Below are positions 62,626 to 64,000 of a stretch of DNA of 64,000 bases, piece by piece. The position numbers and the translations under genes were made by a program. Every line of letters begins with the position of its first letter. The first letter of the stretch is position 1. This DNA comes from Liminaster sp964567855. GTDB taxonomy: Bacteria > Bacteroidota > Bacteroidia > Bacteroidales > UBA3663. Location of the stretch: contig CAZMOE010000007.1 in the NCBI GenBank assembly GCA_964567855.1, forward strand, positions 1-64,000, written 5' to 3'. The notes beneath the pieces were generated by a model that saw only the letters and a list, made by a program, of their open reading frames with translations, searched no databases and had not been told where the DNA came from.

Positions 62626-63079
62626 AGATATCTATCCGAGGCAATTGTCTGGCAATATCATCATCTTCCAGATCATCCAAATCGAAATCGAACTCATCTA
62701 TGTATTCAGGTTGTGCATATTCGTCCAATTCACGACGGTCTTTCTTTGTCGGACGTCCTGAGCCTTTAGCCCTGTCGATAAATCCGTTCAGCCGTTGCAG
62801 TTGCAGGAGATCGAGTTGTTCCTTGGACGTGACATTTTCCATGAAGAGCGGAACCAGTTTGGCCCCCATACGGTTTTCAGATAGCTGCAGGACTTTGAAC
62901 GAGTAGGTAATCGGAGGTTTGCGGACCTGAATGATTTCCCCGATTCTGATTATCCGGGAAGGTTTAACCTTGGAATTATTGATGCTGACACGTCCCAGTT
63001 TGCAAGCGTCGGCCGCAATCGAGCGGGTTTTGAAGATTCTTACCGCCCAAAGCCATTTGTCAATTCTTACCTCACTCAT
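62624..63079 (-). CDS. S4-domain RNA-binding protein (Hsp15/HslR-like)
   Basis: A 151-residue protein with an S4 domain at the start (VRIDKWLWAVRIFKTRSIAADACKLGRVSINN, residues about 4-36), a basic middle part, and an acidic tail. Hsp15-type proteins bind stalled large ribosomal subunits still bearing peptidyl-tRNA. Encoded 19 bases after pth, whose product acts on peptidyl-tRNA too, which fits with that role. Confidence 0.88.
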   Translation of the reverse strand: MSEVRIDKWLWAVRIFKTRSIAADACKLGRVSINNSKVKPSRIIRIGEIIQVRKPPITYSFKVLQLSENRMGAKLVPLFMENVTSKEQLDLLQLQRLNGFIDRAKGSGRPTKKDRRELDEYAQPEYIDEFDFDLDDLEDDDIARQLPRIDI

Positions 63080-63098
63080 TACCTTATTTCTGTATAAA

Positions 63099-63662
63099 TT
63101 ATTTTCGATTATACTGATTCATCGCAAACTGAATGCCGCTGAGGCAAAACGCCCGGATGATATCGGCGGCCAGTTCAAGTCTTTCCGCCATCTGCGATTC
63201 CTGTTCCGGATCAAAGGTGCCCAAAACCCACTCCACCTGTTTCCCTTTCGGGTAGTCGTTGCCTACTCCGAATCGGAGGCGGGCGAAGTTTTCGCTGCCG
63301 GTAGCTCTTGCTATATCTTTCAGACCGTTATGTCCGCCAGCAGAACCACCCGGTCGAAGACGGAGCTGGCCGAAAGGAAGCGCGATGTCGTCATTGATGA
63401 CCAGCAGATGGTCCAGATCGATCTTTTCTTGTTGCATCCAATAGCGGACAGCGTTGCCGCTCAAGTTCATAAACGTATTGGGCTTCAGCAGGAGCAGTTG
63501 CTGGTTCTTGACGCGGGTTTCTGCGATGGCGCCAAAGCGGTCGTTTTTAAAACAAAGATTGGATGCTTTTGCAAAAGCATCCAATACTCTGAATCCAATA
63601 TTATGTCTGGTCATGGCGTATTCATCGCCGATGTTACCCAATCCACAAATCAGAAATTTCAT
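63099..63662 (-). CDS. pth: peptidyl-tRNA hydrolase
   Basis: A 187-residue enzyme. It has the start FLICGLGNIGDEYAMTRHNIGF (with the catalytic His near residue 20), KPNTFMNLSGNAV, the aspartate in LVINDDIALPFG, and GSAGGHNGLKDI. It frees tRNA from dropped-off peptidyl-tRNA. Between L25 and the S4 gene, a ribosome-rescue and translation cluster. Confidence 0.96.
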   Translation of the reverse strand: MKFLICGLGNIGDEYAMTRHNIGFRVLDAFAKASNLCFKNDRFGAIAETRVKNQQLLLLKPNTFMNLSGNAVRYWMQQEKIDLDHLLVINDDIALPFGQLRLRPGGSAGGHNGLKDIARATGSENFARLRFGVGNDYPKGKQVEWVLGTFDPEQESQMAERLELAADIIRAFCLSGIQFAMNQYNRK

Positions 63663-63690
63663 GAACGATGGTTAAGTCCTTGTCGTTAGA

Positions 63691-64000
63691 TTATTTTCCG
63701 GCAGCAGCGGCACGAGATGCACGAGTAGCGCGAACTGCAGCGACGATGGCTTCACCGGCAGTGAGAACCTCGAGGTTTTCAAATTTGCATTCTTTTACCT
63801 TCATGGTTTTGCCAAGGGCGATGTTGGTAACGTCAATGATGAGGCGTTCGGGGATATTAGTCCAAAGGCCTTTGACAGAAAGATCGCGAAGCTGTTTGAC
63901 CAATTTACCACCGGCCTTGACACCTTCAGCATGACCTTCCAATTTAACCGGGATCTTAACGGTAATCGGCTTGCTTTCTTCAATTACGAGGAAGTCGATA
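63691..64000 (-). CDS. rplY: 50S ribosomal protein L25 / Ctc (5' end outside the window)
   Basis: The 3' part of a gene running off the right edge on the minus strand; about 102 codons are seen. The segment with IDFLVIEESKPITVKIPVKLEGHAEGVKAGG, then LRDLSVKGLWTNIPERLIIDVT, matches the C-terminal domain of the long (Ctc-type) L25 that binds 5S rRNA. An internal TTG could be mistaken for a start; the frame is open to the window end. It precedes pth by 28 bases. Confidence 0.9.
   Translation of the reverse strand, partial: IDFLVIEESKPITVKIPVKLEGHAEGVKAGGKLVKQLRDLSVKGLWTNIPERLIIDVTNIALGKTMKVKECKFENLEVLTAGEAIVAAVRATRASRAAAAGK

Noticed and set aside
1..64000. Search for CRISPR arrays, insertion sequences, integrases, toxin-antitoxin pairs and phage genes
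   Set aside because: No direct-repeat arrays, transposase or integrase motifs, or typical small gene pairs were seen on either strand.

Overview
The window is chromosomal DNA of a Bacteroidota member, most likely order Bacteroidales. Signs are: the phylum-type promoter (TTTG, 19-20 bases, TAnnTTTG) before many genes; a bacterial V-type ATPase operon with a DUF2764 gene; secreted glycan-degrading enzymes with C-terminal sorting-like tails; and a catabolic L-arabinose operon. Gene content does not fix the genus. I found no tRNA or rRNA gene, CRISPR array, insertion sequence or phage gene.

Layout. 0.2-8.1 kb (minus): V-type ATPase operon E-DUF2764-A-B-D-I-K. 8.7-11.4 kb (plus): a DivIC/FtsB-like protein, a small membrane protein, a GH28 pectin hydrolase and a Fur-family regulator. 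11.6-12.0 kb: no gene, but a promoter, about 318 bases of strongly paired sequence and an intrinsic terminator, which I read as a structured non-coding RNA or leader. 12.2-14.8 kb: an AT-rich surface-glycan cluster (GT2 transferase, WaaP-like kinase, unknown transferase-like protein). 15.0-22.0 kb: housekeeping genes pyrG, yidC, purM, prfA and a HAD phosphatase. 22.0-30.8 kb: a LytS/LytTR two-component pair divergent from a TolC-MFP-RND efflux operon that ends near a PII-like small protein. 30.8-34.5 kb: an acyl-CoA ligase and aspS.

34.6-47.2 kb is rich in secreted carbohydrate enzymes: a GH105 unsaturated-uronyl hydrolase, an 876-residue secreted protein of unknown function, two GH29 alpha-L-fucosidases (one fused to an SGNH esterase), an alpha/beta hydrolase and a PL9 pectate lyase. 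With the GH28 at 9.5 kb this points to pectin (homogalacturonan and rhamnogalacturonan) breakdown, although no SusC/SusD pair is present. 47.4-52.0 kb (minus): nadE, a helical-repeat protein resembling the C-terminal half of STAND proteins, and an iron-sulfur-type flavodoxin. 52.2-59.6 kb (minus): galM, a sodium/solute symporter, araD, araA and araB, with long hairpins at two junctions. 59.9-60.7 kb: a CpsB-type tyrosine phosphatase. 60.7-64.0 kb (minus): yraN, CCA-adding enzyme, an S4-domain protein, pth and the 3' part of the L25 gene.

The genes fit a gut-type plant-polysaccharide degrader: secreted pectinases release uronic acids, fucose and arabinose; the ara operon imports and converts arabinose; and the V-ATPase rotor keeps nearly all residues of a sodium-binding site, which would fit with the sodium symporter. 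The most novel signals are the structured RNA at 11.66-11.97 kb, the NTPase-less STAND-like protein, the GH29-SGNH fusion, the hairpins of the ara operon and a possible small RNA at 62.56 kb. All functional statements come from reading the sequence; no database search was run.
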